DNA of 64,000 nucleotides. Origin: JAEUQQ01 sp963697285. Its GTDB lineage: Bacteria > Acidobacteriota > Vicinamibacteria > Vicinamibacterales > JAFNAJ01. The position numbers and the translations under genes are program-made. The DNA lies in assembly GCA_963697285.1 (NCBI GenBank), contig CAVONI010000004.1:186001-250000 (forward strand), read 5' to 3'. How positions within the stretch are numbered: position 1 is the stretch's first letter; each line of letters begins with the position of its first letter. Below the pieces are notes generated by a model. That model was given only the letters and a program-made list of their open reading frames with translations. It did not search any database and was not told the DNA's origin. Below, in pieces: positions 52,113 through 60,285 of the stretch.

Positions 52113-53108
52113 CACGCCCGCCAGGAGGCCGGAAGGTGCTTCTCGATCTCGATGCCCGTGAACGGCGCGCTCGTGCGCGCCCCGTGCCGCCGCACCCACG
52201 CCGCCATCTGGGCGAGGCCGTCTGCGAGGCTCACCTGCGCGCGATCGCCGAAGACGCTGCGCACCCGCTCGTGCGACGAGTGCGCGTCCTGGACTTCGCG
52301 CCGCGCGGGCAGGTGCACCACCGACGGCTCCACGCCCATGGCCGCCGCGACCTCGCGGGCCAGTTCGTTGAGCGAATACGGGCGATCGGCTCCGACGTTG
52401 AACACCTGGTTGCGGGCCGCCGGGCACCTCGATCGCCTCGGCCATCACTGGCGCCACGTCGTCGATGAAGCTGAATGCACGAGTCTGCGTGCCGTCGCCG
52501 AAGATCGTCATCGGCTGGCCCTGCAGGATCTGGTTCATGAAGATGCCGACGACGTTGCGATAGCGGTCGCCGATGTTCTGGCGCGGGCCGAAGACGTTGT
52601 GCGGGCGGAAGATCACGTAGTCGAGCCCGAACATCTCGCGGCAGGCGCGCAGCTCGAGTTCGATCGCGTGCTTCGCGATGCCGTACGAATCCTCGGGATG
52701 GACTGGCGTGTCTTCACTCATCGGCAGCACGGGACTCGCCCCGTACACCGCGATCGACGACGTGAAGACGAACGTGCGGACCCCGTGGTTGACGGCGCCG
52801 TTGAGCAGGTTGACGCTGCCGATCACGTTGTTGGTGTAGTTGAACCGCTTGATGAAGTGGCTCAGGCCCTCGGCCGCGTACGCCGCCAGGTGGTAAACGT
52901 GGTCGAACGCCCCTTGGGCGAACAGGCGATCGACGAGCGCCGCATCGGTCACGCTGCCCTTGACGAACGCGGCTCCGGCCGGAAGGTTCTCGGCGAACCC
53001 GCCGCTCAGGTCATCGAGGATCGTCACCGTGTGCCCGCGTTTCACGAGGGCGTCGGCGACGTGCGATCCGACGAAGCCCGCCCCGCCCGTGACAAGGATT
53101 CGACCCAT
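52112..53108 (-). pseudogene. NAD-dependent sugar epimerase/dehydratase with a single-base frameshift
   Basis: The N-terminal part (from ATG 53108) is an extended SDR nucleotide-sugar epimerase: GGAGFVGSH, VYHLAAYAAEG, the catalytic SYGIAK and FRPHNVFGPRQN. After EAIEVP near 52425 the homology jumps to the next frame, where NQVFNVGADRPYSLNELAREV and the C terminus continue to TGA 52112-52114. Removing one C from the run at 52422-52424 (GGG on the plus strand) restores a single frame of about 330 residues reading EVPAARNQVFNVGAD. It is either a real pseudogene or a sequencing error. It is the first gene of the polysaccharide operon. Confidence 0.8.
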
Positions 53109-53133
53109 CAGCGGGGGAGCTTACCACGCAGAG

Positions 53134-54018
53134 TTACGGCAACTCGGCGTAGATCTTCGCGACGTTGTCCTTCGCGCGCGCGACGTTGAAATCCTTGAAG
53201 CGCTCCGGAAGCGCCAGGCTTGCGGTCGCCTCGTCCGCGGTCTTTCCCGCCGCTTTTGCCGCCTTCACCGCATCCAGGAACGCGGCAGTGAACGCCCCGA
53301 ACTCGGTGAACGCCTGCCAGGTGGTCACGGCGCTGTGCCCGGGGATGACGGTGTCGACGCCGGCGATGCCGGCCACGGCCTTCCGCAGCGTCTCTGGATA
53401 GATCACCCCGCTGCCGCCGTTGTTCGTGTCGAGCAAGGGCGTCGCCTGCGCCGGAAACAAGTCGCCCGCGTGCATCGTCTTCAGCGCCGGAAAGACGACG
53501 ATCGTGTCGCCGTTCGTGTGGCCGCGGCCGAAGTGGTAGAGATCGATGCGCTCGGCACCGCCCAGCAGCGACAGCTTGTCGGTGTAGGTGCGGTCGGGCA
53601 TCGCGTGCGCCTTCCCGGCACCCTGCAGTGCCGGCATCTTCTTCATGTTGTCGGCCGTGTTCGCGTGCGCGACGACCTCGACGGCCGGCGCGAAGAACTC
53701 GTTGCTCCCCACGTGATCACCGTGGGTGTGGGTGTTGATGATGTGCGTCACCGGCTTGTCTGTCACCGTGCGCACCTTGTCGAGAATCGCCTGGCCCCAG
53801 CCAGCGAGCTTGGTGTCGATGATCACGACACCGTTGGCGGTGACGAACGCCGCCGTGTTCCCCCCGCCGCCCGTAATCACGTACAGGTTCTCTTTCACCT
53901 GCTGGATCGCGGCCACCGGCGGCCCCGCCGGCGGAGCCGGCTGGGCCCGCAGGTTCTGCGCGGCAATGGCCGCGACACCGATCCCCATCACGCCGGCCAA
54001 CACCATCGATCGGTTCAT
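53134..54018 (-). CDS. Exported MBL-fold metallohydrolase
   Basis: This 294-residue protein has a signal peptide (MVLAGVMGIGVAAIAAQNLRA) and a metallo-beta-lactamase domain with the zinc motif INTHTHGDHVGSNEF, HFGRGHTNGD and VIPGHSAVT. It resembles secreted quinoprotein-relay or subclass-B-like hydrolases of unknown substrate. A resistance function is not implied. The ATG at 54018 overlaps the HupE stop by one nucleotide. Confidence 0.87.
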   Translation of the reverse strand: MNRSMVLAGVMGIGVAAIAAQNLRAQPAPPAGPPVAAIQQVKENLYVITGGGGNTAAFVTANGVVIIDTKLAGWGQAILDKVRTVTDKPVTHIINTHTHGDHVGSNEFFAPAVEVVAHANTADNMKKMPALQGAGKAHAMPDRTYTDKLSLLGGAERIDLYHFGRGHTNGDTIVVFPALKTMHAGDLFPAQATPLLDTNNGGSGVIYPETLRKAVAGIAGVDTVIPGHSAVTTWQAFTEFGAFTAAFLDAVKAAKAAGKTADEATASLALPERFKDFNVARAKDNVAKIYAELP

Positions 54019-55112
54019 CACACCCCTCCAGCCAGGAACGTGCGCTCGACGAACCACCATCCGCCCGCCGCGACCACGCACAACGATGTTGCATACACGA
54101 GGCGCTCGGCGAACGCGCCGTGGTGGCGCCGCACCAGCGCCAGCGGCACGGCGATGAGCGCGACGATCGCCAGTTGCCCGAACTCCACGCCGATGTTGAA
54201 TCCCGCCAGCGCCCAGGCTTGTGCCGCGCCCGCGGCAGGCAGCGACATCTCGCGCAGGACGGACGCGAACCCGAAACCGTGCAGCAATCCGAAGGCCGCG
54301 GCCGCCCAGGCGCGGAGGTCACGCCGTTGGCTCGCGCCGACCCCAAGCAGGTTGTCGACGCCAACCACGATGATGCTGAGCGCGATGGCAGGTTCGATGA
54401 TAGCCGACGAAGGGCGCACCACGTCGAACGTCGCCAGGCCGAGCGTGATCGAGTGCCCGATCGTGAAGGCCGTGATGATGAGGCCGAGCCTGCGCCATCC
54501 GCCGCCCGCCAGCAGCAGCGCGATGACGAAGAGCACGTGATCGGGTCCGATGAGGATGTGGTGCACGCCCGCCGGGACGAACGTGGCGAGCACCTGCGTG
54601 GTGCGGCGCACGGCGCTCAGGCTCCAGGTCATCGCCGGGTGACCTGCATCGAGGATGGCCTGGTGCGCCAGCGCGTCGTCGCGGTAGACGTTCACGAACA
54701 CCTGGTGCTGTGCGTCGTACGGGAACGGCACCGCGGTGAGCGACACATCCGACACGTGCGTCGCCGTCGTGTCGAATGCCAGCTCCAGCGCGTCTCGGTC
54801 GGGGAGCGGCGTCACCGTGGTCCAGCGCAGCGATACGGGTGCGCCATCGGCGCGCAGGATGATGCGTTCGTCGAGGATGGCGGCAAGGCGCCTGCCGTTG
54901 ACCTCGGCGTTGGCCCTGTCGATCGCTTCGTCGGGCGAGGCCTCGCCGAGCACGGCGGCCACGTCGAACGCGTGGACCACGATCGTGCCGTGCAGCCGGG
55001 TGCCATCGAGACGCAGGTCGACGTAGCTGTACGGAGCGGGATGGGCGAGCGCTGACGCCGCGCAGATCGACAGCACCAGGGCGAGGGCGATGGGCAGGAG
55101 GCGCAACTGCAC
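54018..55112 (-). CDS. HupE/UreJ family membrane protein
   Basis: This protein of about 364 residues has a signal peptide (LLPIALALVLSICAASALA), an extracytoplasmic region (about 25-190) and a C-terminal HupE/UreJ_2 domain of six or so helices with VHHILIGPDHVLFVIALLL, FTIGHSITL and GLLHGFGFASVL. The conserved His/Asp pattern suggests metal (nickel) handling, but no hydrogenase or urease genes are near. The GTG at 55112 is favoured because TATAGT lies 10 nt upstream; a GTG at 55124 would overlap that hexamer. Confidence 0.82.
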   Translation of the reverse strand: MQLRLLPIALALVLSICAASALAHPAPYSYVDLRLDGTRLHGTIVVHAFDVAAVLGEASPDEAIDRANAEVNGRRLAAILDERIILRADGAPVSLRWTTVTPLPDRDALELAFDTTATHVSDVSLTAVPFPYDAQHQVFVNVYRDDALAHQAILDAGHPAMTWSLSAVRRTTQVLATFVPAGVHHILIGPDHVLFVIALLLAGGGWRRLGLIITAFTIGHSITLGLATFDVVRPSSAIIEPAIALSIIVVGVDNLLGVGASQRRDLRAWAAAAFGLLHGFGFASVLREMSLPAAGAAQAWALAGFNIGVEFGQLAIVALIAVPLALVRRHHGAFAERLVYATSLCVVAAGGWWFVERTFLAGGV

Positions 55113-55122
55113 GGAGGCCCGC

Positions 55123-55128
55123 ACTATA
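55123..55128 (-). promoter_or_regulatory. Putative -10 element of the hupE-like gene
   Basis: TATAGT on the minus strand lies 10 nt before the GTG at 55112, between that gene and the CoA transferase stop codon at 55138. Confidence 0.4.
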
Positions 55129-55137
55129 TCGCAGGCG

Positions 55138-55986
55138 TCAGACGGTGTGCAGCGCGGCAATGGGCAGGTCCTCGGCCTCTGCCCAGGCGTGCCAGTCGGC
55201 GGCAGAACGCTGCATGAAACCGGCAGCGAGCCGGTCGCGTTCCGAACCGTCGCCGGGGAAGTGCGCGAGCAGTCTCTCGCGGAAGTGGCCCTCGAGTGCG
55301 GCCACGGCCACCCAGCCGTCCATCGCCCGATACACGTCGTACATCGCGTAACCCCCGCCCAGCAGGCCGCCTTGCGGCCGGGTCAGGCCGCGGCAGAGCG
55401 GCTCGGCGAAGTAGGTGGCGGCGTCTGCGAGGGCGACGAGCGTCATCCCGGCCTCGCCGTGACGGTCGCGTGCTACCAGCAGCGCGAGTGCCGCAACCAC
55501 CGCCTCGAGCGCGCCGCCGAGATCGGCGAGCAGCGACACGGGCAGGTGCGGCGGCGTCAACAGACCAGCCGCCGCCTGGTAGGTGAGGTCGTGTCCGGGA
55601 ACACCGTCGCGAGGTGGCGCCTCGCCGACGATGGCCACGTGGCAGAGGGTCGGGTGCGCGGCGTGCAGGGTGGGCCAGGCGAGCCCGAGTCGCTCGAGTG
55701 TCGCCAGGCGGTGCGACGTGAGCAGCAGGTCGGTGGCCGAGAGCCGCGCTTGCAGTTCCGCACGGCCGTCGGTGGTCTTCAGGTCGAGACGCACGACCTC
55801 GATACCCTCGTGCAGTTCTGCATACCACGCGGGCGCATAGTGCGCAGCGGGATCACCGCCTGGTCCCTCGACCTTCGTGACAGCCATCCCCAGCGACCGG
55901 AGCCGTGCCGCTGCCACCGGTCCCGGCAGGTTTGGCGCCAGGGTCATCAGCCGCAAGCCGTCGAGAGCCGCACTCCTCGTTGCCAT
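55138..55986 (-). CDS. Class III (CaiB/BaiF-like) CoA transferase, short form
   Basis: This 282-residue protein shows family III features: LRLMTLAPNLPGPVAAARLRSLGMAVTKVEGPGGDP at the N terminus, GHDLTYQAAAGLL, and LLADLGGALEAVVAALALL with the likely nucleophile Asp. It is shorter than usual (about 380-400), lacking part of the C-terminal domain. It may be an alpha-methylacyl-CoA racemase-like enzyme or a degenerate copy. The ATG at 55986 is preceded by CATAGT 9 nt upstream. Confidence 0.8.
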   Translation of the reverse strand: MATRSAALDGLRLMTLAPNLPGPVAAARLRSLGMAVTKVEGPGGDPAAHYAPAWYAELHEGIEVVRLDLKTTDGRAELQARLSATDLLLTSHRLATLERLGLAWPTLHAAHPTLCHVAIVGEAPPRDGVPGHDLTYQAAAGLLTPPHLPVSLLADLGGALEAVVAALALLVARDRHGEAGMTLVALADAATYFAEPLCRGLTRPQGGLLGGGYAMYDVYRAMDGWVAVAALEGHFRERLLAHFPGDGSERDRLAAGFMQRSAADWHAWAEAEDLPIAALHTV

Positions 55987-56057
55987 CACGCCGCCACTAT
56001 GCCCAAGGCCCAGGCGTGGCTGCAAGCAGGAGGAAATCACTCGTCGCCGTGACTCGA

Positions 56058-56063
56058 TACAAT
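56058..56063 (+). promoter_or_regulatory. Putative -10 element of the modBC-like operon
   Basis: GATACAAT contains TACAAT at 56058-56063, 8 nt before the GTG at 56072. The transcript would be almost leaderless. Confidence 0.4.
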
Positions 56064-56071
56064 GGCCACCG

Positions 56072-56737
56072 GTGTCGCCAGACCTCCCCTCCATCGTCCT
56101 GCTCACGCTGGGGTGCGCCGCGCTGGCGACACCCCTCATGCTCGTGCCGGGCGCCGCCGTCGGATGGCTGCTCGCGCGCGTGCGATTCCCCGGCCGGACG
56201 CTCGTCGAGACACTCGTCGCGCTGCCGCTCGTGCTGCCGCCCGTCGCAACCGGCGTGCTGCTGCTGCGCCTGCTGTCGCCGCGCAGCGCCATCGGCCACG
56301 CCCTCGACGCCGTCGGGTTCCGCGTCGTTTTCACGTGGAAGGCGGTCGTGATCGCGATGGCCGTCATGGGATTCCCGCTCGTCGTGCGCGCGGCACGCAC
56401 GGGATTCGAGCAGGTGCCGAGGCGATTCGAGGACGTGGCCGCGACGCTGGGCGCCTCACCGTGGCGCGTCTTCCGCACGATCACGCTGCCGCTCGCGCGC
56501 CGCGGTCTCATGGCGGGTGCCCTCCTCGGCTTCTCGCGCGCGATCGGCGAGTTCGGGGCGACGTTGATGATCGCCGGCAACATCCCCGGCCAGACGCGGA
56601 CCATCGCCATGGGCATCTACGCGTTCTCGGAAGCCGGCCGCACCGACGAGGCGACGGTGCTCATCGTCACGGCCATCGCGATTGCCTTTGCCGTGCTGTG
56701 GATCTCGAACTACCTCGACCGCGGGGGGAACGCGTGA
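56072..56737 (+). CDS. ModB-like ABC transporter permease
   Basis: This 221-residue permease has five predicted helices and the binding-protein-dependent EAA-type loop FEDVAATLGASPWRVFRTITLPLARRGL, followed by GFSRAIGEFGATLMIAGNIPGQTRT, the signature of molybdate permeases. It should translocate molybdate or a similar oxyanion. The GTG at 56072 is chosen from the TACAAT hexamer and the onset of the first helix. It overlaps the ATPase gene by 4 nt (GTGA). Confidence 0.87.
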   Translation: MSPDLPSIVLLTLGCAALATPLMLVPGAAVGWLLARVRFPGRTLVETLVALPLVLPPVATGVLLLRLLSPRSAIGHALDAVGFRVVFTWKAVVIAMAVMGFPLVVRAARTGFEQVPRRFEDVAATLGASPWRVFRTITLPLARRGLMAGALLGFSRAIGEFGATLMIAGNIPGQTRTIAMGIYAFSEAGRTDEATVLIVTAIAIAFAVLWISNYLDRGGNA

Positions 56738-57381
56738 TCGCGCTCGATTTCGTGATCAGGCAGGGCGCGTTCGTGGTCGAGATCCGCGAGTCGCTGCCGG
56801 CGATGGCGACCGCCATCACCGGGCCTTCGGGCGCGGGAAAGACGACGATCATCGAAGCCGTCGCGGGCCTGCGGCGCCCCGCCGAAGGGTCCATCCGCAT
56901 CGGCGACCGGGTGGTCTTCGACCATGCCGTGCGGCTCGACGTGCCACCGCGGGCCCGGCGTGTCGGCTACGTGCCACAGGACGTGGCGCTGTTTCCCCAT
57001 CTCGACGTCGACGCGAACATCGCCTACGGCGCACGTTCGGCCACCGGCGCCCACGCCGATCGCATCCTGCGCCTCACGGGCGCGCACGCGCTGCTCGGCC
57101 GGCGGGTCGCAGGCTTGTCTGGCGGCGAGCGCCAGCGTGTCGCGCTGGCGCGCGCCCTCATGACCGACCCGGAAGTGCTGCTGCTCGATGAGCCCTTCGC
57201 GGCGCTCGACGCGACGGCGCGCGCGCAGGTTGCCGCCGACTTGTCGGTGATTCGCGACGACCTCGGCCTGCCGTTGCTGATCGTCTCCCACTCGTCCGAC
57301 GACGTGACGGCGCTGGCCGAGTGGGTGGTCGATGTCGCGGCCGGATGCGTCGTCTATTCCGGACCGCGCGCACGCTCCTGA
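56734..57381 (+). CDS. ModC-like ABC transporter ATPase, short form
   Basis: This 215-residue ATPase has Walker A GPSGAGKTT, the signature LSGGERQRVALARAL, Walker B LLLDEPFAALD and the switch VSHSSDD. It ends right after the nucleotide-binding domain and lacks the C-terminal molybdate-binding (MOP/TOBE) domain of canonical ModC. Without ModA nearby, the substrate assignment to molybdate rests on the permease. It is convergent with the next gene, with one base between the stops. Confidence 0.87.
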   Translation: MIALDFVIRQGAFVVEIRESLPAMATAITGPSGAGKTTIIEAVAGLRRPAEGSIRIGDRVVFDHAVRLDVPPRARRVGYVPQDVALFPHLDVDANIAYGARSATGAHADRILRLTGAHALLGRRVAGLSGGERQRVALARALMTDPEVLLLDEPFAALDATARAQVAADLSVIRDDLGLPLLIVSHSSDDVTALAEWVVDVAAGCVVYSGPRARS

Positions 57382-57382
57382 C

Positions 57383-57997
57383 CTACACCCCAGGGCCGCG
57401 GGCACCCACCCCTCGGTTGCCCTGCGGAGCGAGTAGCAGCGTGTCGCGGATCCGGCGCGGCTCGAGGTGGCCGGCCGTGGCGATGGCGTCGAGTGTCGCG
57501 GTCGCGACCTCGTGGGCGCGTGTTTCGGCGTCTGCGCTGGTGGCGGGCACCAGCACCATCCACGTCATGCGTTTCCCTGGGAGGCCGGCGTGGTCGACCG
57601 GATTCCCGACCAGGGGGATGCCGGCCTTCTCGGTGACATCCGCTTCGGCGGCCGCGCGCACGTCCTGTGGCGTGGCCAGGATGACGTGCACGCCCGCGTC
57701 GACAAGCGCGTGCACCAGCGCCTCGAGCGTGGCCGCGTCGGCCGTGTCATCGCGGAGCTCGAGCCGCACGGGCAGCGTCGCCTCGCCGATCCGCACGCCC
57801 CCCTTCGCGTTGGCGCCCGCCACGGCGCGTTCGTAACCGCGCTTCATGGCCGAGGCCTTCTTCGCATCTGCGCCGGTGAGCGGCAGCGTCGCGCCGATCA
57901 CGACGGCATCGGCGACCTTCGTGGGTGCCGCCTGGCACGCGAGCCCTGCCACCGCCAGCGCGACGAGCATGGATCGCCCAGGGCCCCTGACGCGCAT
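57383..57997 (-). CDS. Truncated type-1 periplasmic binding lipoprotein (LivJ-like)
   Basis: This 204-residue protein starts with a lipoprotein signal (SMLVALAVAGLAC, lipobox Cys) and the N-terminal lobe of a Peripla_BP_6 branched-chain-amino-acid-type binding protein (VIGATLPLTGADAKKASAMKRGYERAV, ILATPQDVRAAAEADVTEKAGIPLVGNP). Family members are about 380-400 residues, so the second lobe is missing and the end (APQGNRGVGARGPGV) is not homologous. It is probably a decayed gene and unrelated to the neighbouring ModBC, which uses a type-2 fold. A TACAAT hexamer lies 21 nt upstream of its ATG. Confidence 0.7.
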   Translation of the reverse strand: MRVRGPGRSMLVALAVAGLACQAAPTKVADAVVIGATLPLTGADAKKASAMKRGYERAVAGANAKGGVRIGEATLPVRLELRDDTADAATLEALVHALVDAGVHVILATPQDVRAAAEADVTEKAGIPLVGNPVDHAGLPGKRMTWMVLVPATSADAETRAHEVATATLDAIATAGHLEPRRIRDTLLLAPQGNRGVGARGPGV

Positions 57998-58018
57998 CGA
58001 CGCCTCTCTCACGGGGGC

Positions 58019-58028
58019 ATTGTAAGAT
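58019..58028. promoter_or_regulatory. Overlapping divergent -10 elements
   Basis: ATTGTAAGAT contains TACAAT on the minus strand (58024-58019), serving the truncated binding-protein gene, and TAAGAT on the plus strand (58023-58028), 7 nt before the in-frame GTG at 58036 of the phosphatase. The two -10 boxes share two bases, so polymerase binding would be mutually exclusive. Confidence 0.4.
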
Positions 58029-58488
58029 GCCTGCGGTGCTGATTCTCGTCCACCACGGAGATGCCGTTTCAGAGGACGTCGACACGCAGCGCCCTCTTTC
58101 GCCACGCGGTCTCGCAAGCGTCGAGCGGCTCGCGGCGGCGGTCGCCGCCCGGGGCGTGAGGCCCGATTGCGTGTGGCACAGCGGGAAGCTGCGCACGCGG
58201 CAGACGGCGGAAGCGTTCTGGCGCCTGTGCAATCCAGAGGCGACGTTCGTCGCGGTGCGCGGGCTGCAGCCCACCGATTCGTCCGAGACGTTGCGCACCG
58301 CCGTCGTGGGCGACACGCAGGTCATCATCGCCGTGGGCCACTTCCCGCAGCTCCCGCGGTTGCTGTCGTTGCTGACCACGGGCGTCGACAGTTCCCTCGC
58401 GCCGTTTCCGGTCCACGGGCTGGTCGCCCTCGAGGCGGTCGACCTGCTGCGATGGCGCGAAGTGTGGCGGCTCGGGGAGGAGATCTGA
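58027..58488 (+). CDS. SixA-like histidine phosphatase family protein
   Basis: This 153-residue protein matches SixA-type phosphohistidine phosphatases: LVHHGDA replaces the usual RHG-A, and DTQRPLSPRGLASVERLA, WHSGKLRTRQTAEAF and IIAVGHFPQLPRLL follow. The catalytic histidine is kept but the preceding arginine is His. I recall a SixA subgroup with Gln or His there, so activity is possible. Either ATG 58027 or GTG 58036 could be the start; the second fits the TAAGAT hexamer. It overlaps the next gene by one nucleotide (TGATG). Confidence 0.82.
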   Translation: MPAVLILVHHGDAVSEDVDTQRPLSPRGLASVERLAAAVAARGVRPDCVWHSGKLRTRQTAEAFWRLCNPEATFVAVRGLQPTDSSETLRTAVVGDTQVIIAVGHFPQLPRLLSLLTTGVDSSLAPFPVHGLVALEAVDLLRWREVWRLGEEI

Positions 58489-59897
58489 TGCGCCGCTGGC
58501 TGGCGTGCTGGGCGGCGCTGATCGCCAGCGTGGTGATCGTGGGTGCCAGGGACGACGGACGTTTCGTCATCGTGAACGCGCGCGTGCTCGATCCCGTCGC
58601 CGGCCGCATCCGCGACGTTGCTGCCATCCTCGTCGAGGGGACGAAGATCGCCGCCGTGCACGACGCCGTTCCACCCACCCTGGCTGCGGACGTCCGCCGG
58701 ATCGACGCGAAGAAGGCGACGGTCGTGCCGGCCCTGTCTGATGTGTCGGTGCAGGTCGCCGCGACCATCGACCTCGACCGCGACTACTTCCACGCGCTGT
58801 CGCTGGCGCACGGCGTCATGCGCGTCCGGGCGGTCGACGGACGCTTGCCGATGGCGATCGACGATCGCGCCCGCATCAGGAGCGGCGACATCCTCGCGCC
58901 CCGCACATGGGTCGCCGGCCCGCTGATCGACATGCGTCGCCCGCTCGGGCAGCCCGGTGCGGCCGTCGTGTCGGGTGGCCTGATGCCAATCGACCAGGTC
59001 AACGACGTGGCGGGTGCCTCGAAGGTCACGCTGGCGCAGGCGTCGGCCGGCGTCGACTGGGTGCGTCTTGGCGGGAACGCCACCCCCGCCGTGGTGAGCG
59101 CGGCGGTCAGGGCCGCGCGCACGAAGCGCGTCAAGGTGAGCGCCGAAGCGCGCGCCTCGTCGATGTTGCAGCTGGCCCAGGCAAACGTCTCGCTGATCGA
59201 CGGGCTGGGGCTGCCGATGAAAGGACAGGCCGACCTCGAGGCGGCCTGGAAGTCGCGGCCCGATCGGCCGGCCACCAGCGTCGCCATCAACGACGCGGCC
59301 TGGGCCCAGGTGACGGCCAGCGAGATCAAGACGCTCGTTGCAGCGCTCGTGCGCACGCGCACCGCGGTGGCGCCGATGCTGCGGGCGGCCGACGGCCAGC
59401 GCGATGACGCCCCGAAGGACGAACTCGACCTGTTGCCAGACGGTACGCGCGGCTCGATGGCGGGTCGCGTGTCGAAGGCCGCCACGAAGACTGCGCAGGA
59501 TGCGGGCGCGCGAGCGCGCGTGCAGCGGATGGCATTCGTGAAGGCGCTGGCCGACGCCGGCGGCACGATCGTGCTCGCCTCGGGATCGGGCAGCGACGGC
59601 TACCCGGTGCCGGGGCTGGCCATCCACAAGGAGATCGCGTTGCTGCTCGAGGCCGGCCTCACGCCGGCACAGGCGTGGAAGGCGGCCGCCGCCGACGGGG
59701 CGCTCCTGCTCGGCGACACGAGCCGCCAGTTGCAGATCCAGGCCGCGTCGCCCGCAGACTTCTTCATGGTGACCGGCGATCCGTTGGCCGATGCCGGCGC
59801 GCTGGCGACGATCACGCTCCTCGTGAGGAACGGCGAGATCCTCGACCGAAGTCAGCTGATTCGCCAGGCGTCGCGCGCGCGCGGCGTCGTGCGGTGA
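58488..59897 (+). CDS. Exported amidohydrolase-like protein with lost metal-binding motif
   Basis: This 469-residue protein has a signal peptide (LACWAALIASVVIVGA) and the imidazolonepropionase-like amidohydrolase layout: FVIVNARVLDPVAGRIRDVAAILVEGTKIAAV at the N terminus and HKEIALLLEAGLTPAQAWKAAAADGALLLG at the C terminus. The metal-binding HxH that should follow the first barrel strand (usually PGLIDTHVH) reads PALSDVSVQVA, and the later Asp motif reads LASGSGSDG. It is therefore probably catalytically inactive or rebuilt. GGGGAGGAG precedes the ATG, and it is coupled to the SixA-like gene. Confidence 0.8.
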   Translation: MRRWLACWAALIASVVIVGARDDGRFVIVNARVLDPVAGRIRDVAAILVEGTKIAAVHDAVPPTLAADVRRIDAKKATVVPALSDVSVQVAATIDLDRDYFHALSLAHGVMRVRAVDGRLPMAIDDRARIRSGDILAPRTWVAGPLIDMRRPLGQPGAAVVSGGLMPIDQVNDVAGASKVTLAQASAGVDWVRLGGNATPAVVSAAVRAARTKRVKVSAEARASSMLQLAQANVSLIDGLGLPMKGQADLEAAWKSRPDRPATSVAINDAAWAQVTASEIKTLVAALVRTRTAVAPMLRAADGQRDDAPKDELDLLPDGTRGSMAGRVSKAATKTAQDAGARARVQRMAFVKALADAGGTIVLASGSGSDGYPVPGLAIHKEIALLLEAGLTPAQAWKAAAADGALLLGDTSRQLQIQAASPADFFMVTGDPLADAGALATITLLVRNGEILDRSQLIRQASRARGVVR

Positions 59898-59918
59898 GGG
59901 GCTTGCCTCGATCATGTC

Positions 59919-59963
59919 GGGCCGCACCCTTCGACAGGCTCAGGGCAGGCTGGGGTGCGGCCC
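59919..59963. repeat. Dispersed hairpin repeat, copy 3 (with loop insertion)
   Basis: GGGCCGCACCC (59919-59929) and GGGTGCGGCCC (59953-59963) enclose TTCGACAGGCTCAGGGCAGG. The right flank CCTACACCTG matches the other copies. Confidence 0.75.
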
Positions 59964-60095
59964 CTACACCTGCGAGTGAACCCGATCACGACGCCCCGTG
60001 ACTGCGCCCACGCCCAGGGTGCGGTCCGGACGTCGCGCCGATTCGCCAGGCGTCGCGCGCGCGGTGTCGCGCGGTGAGGTCGCCTCGATGATGCC

Positions 60096-60117
60096 GGGCC
60101 GCACTGGGGTGCGGCCC
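60096..60117. repeat. Dispersed hairpin repeat, copy 4
   Basis: GGGCCGCAC (60096-60104) and GTGCGGCCC (60109-60117) form a 9-bp stem with a 4-nt loop, with the same CCTACACCTG right flank. Confidence 0.75.
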
Positions 60118-60230
60118 CTACACCTGCGAGTGAATCCGACCCCGCCCCCGTCTGCACTTCGCAGCGAACCCGACCACCCGCCTGGGTAGTCCGTCCGATC
60201 GCCCGCCTGGGTCGTCCGTCCGATCGCCAT

Positions 60231-60285
60231 CCAGGTGTAGGGGCCGCACCCCAGCCTGCCCTGAGCCTGTCGAAGGGTGCGGCCC
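60231..60285. repeat. Dispersed hairpin repeat, copy 5 (inverted, with loop insertion)
   Basis: CCAGGTGTAG precedes GGGCCGCACCC (60241-60251); GGGTGCGGCCC (60275-60285) closes the hairpin. The loop carries CTGCCCTGAGCCTGTCGAA, the reverse complement of the insertion in copy 3. Confidence 0.75.

Larger units (their letters stand above)
59858..60140. repeat. Direct duplication carrying the amidohydrolase 3' end and a hairpin repeat
   Basis: The segment from 59858 (GATTCGCCAGGCGTCGCGCG...) through the stop codon and the hairpin to about 59985 recurs imperfectly from 60040 to 60140. The copies share GGTGAGG, GCCTCGATCATG or GCCTCGATGATG, the GGGCCGCAC hairpin and CCTACACCTGCGAGTGAA. Copy one has a 24-bp-type insertion (CTTCGACAGGCTCAGGGCAG) in the hairpin loop that copy two lacks. 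Confidence 0.75.

Noticed and set aside
51477..53108. One 543-codon frame that looks like an epimerase-methyltransferase fusion protein
   Set aside because: Residues between the two domains are low-complexity Arg/Gly/Pro/Ala sequence with no homology, while the true epimerase C terminus lies in the next frame. A one-base insertion at 52422-52424 explains it better.
57383..57402. Possible sixth copy of the hairpin repeat at the modC-like/binding-protein junction (CTACACCCCAGGGCCGCGGG)
   Set aside because: It shares only CTACACC and a GGCCGC core, with no closing arm, so it is too short to count.
57747..59927. A 726-codon antisense frame over the SixA-like and amidohydrolase-like genes
   Set aside because: No recognisable domain; the plus-strand genes have signal peptide, ribosome-binding site and family motifs.
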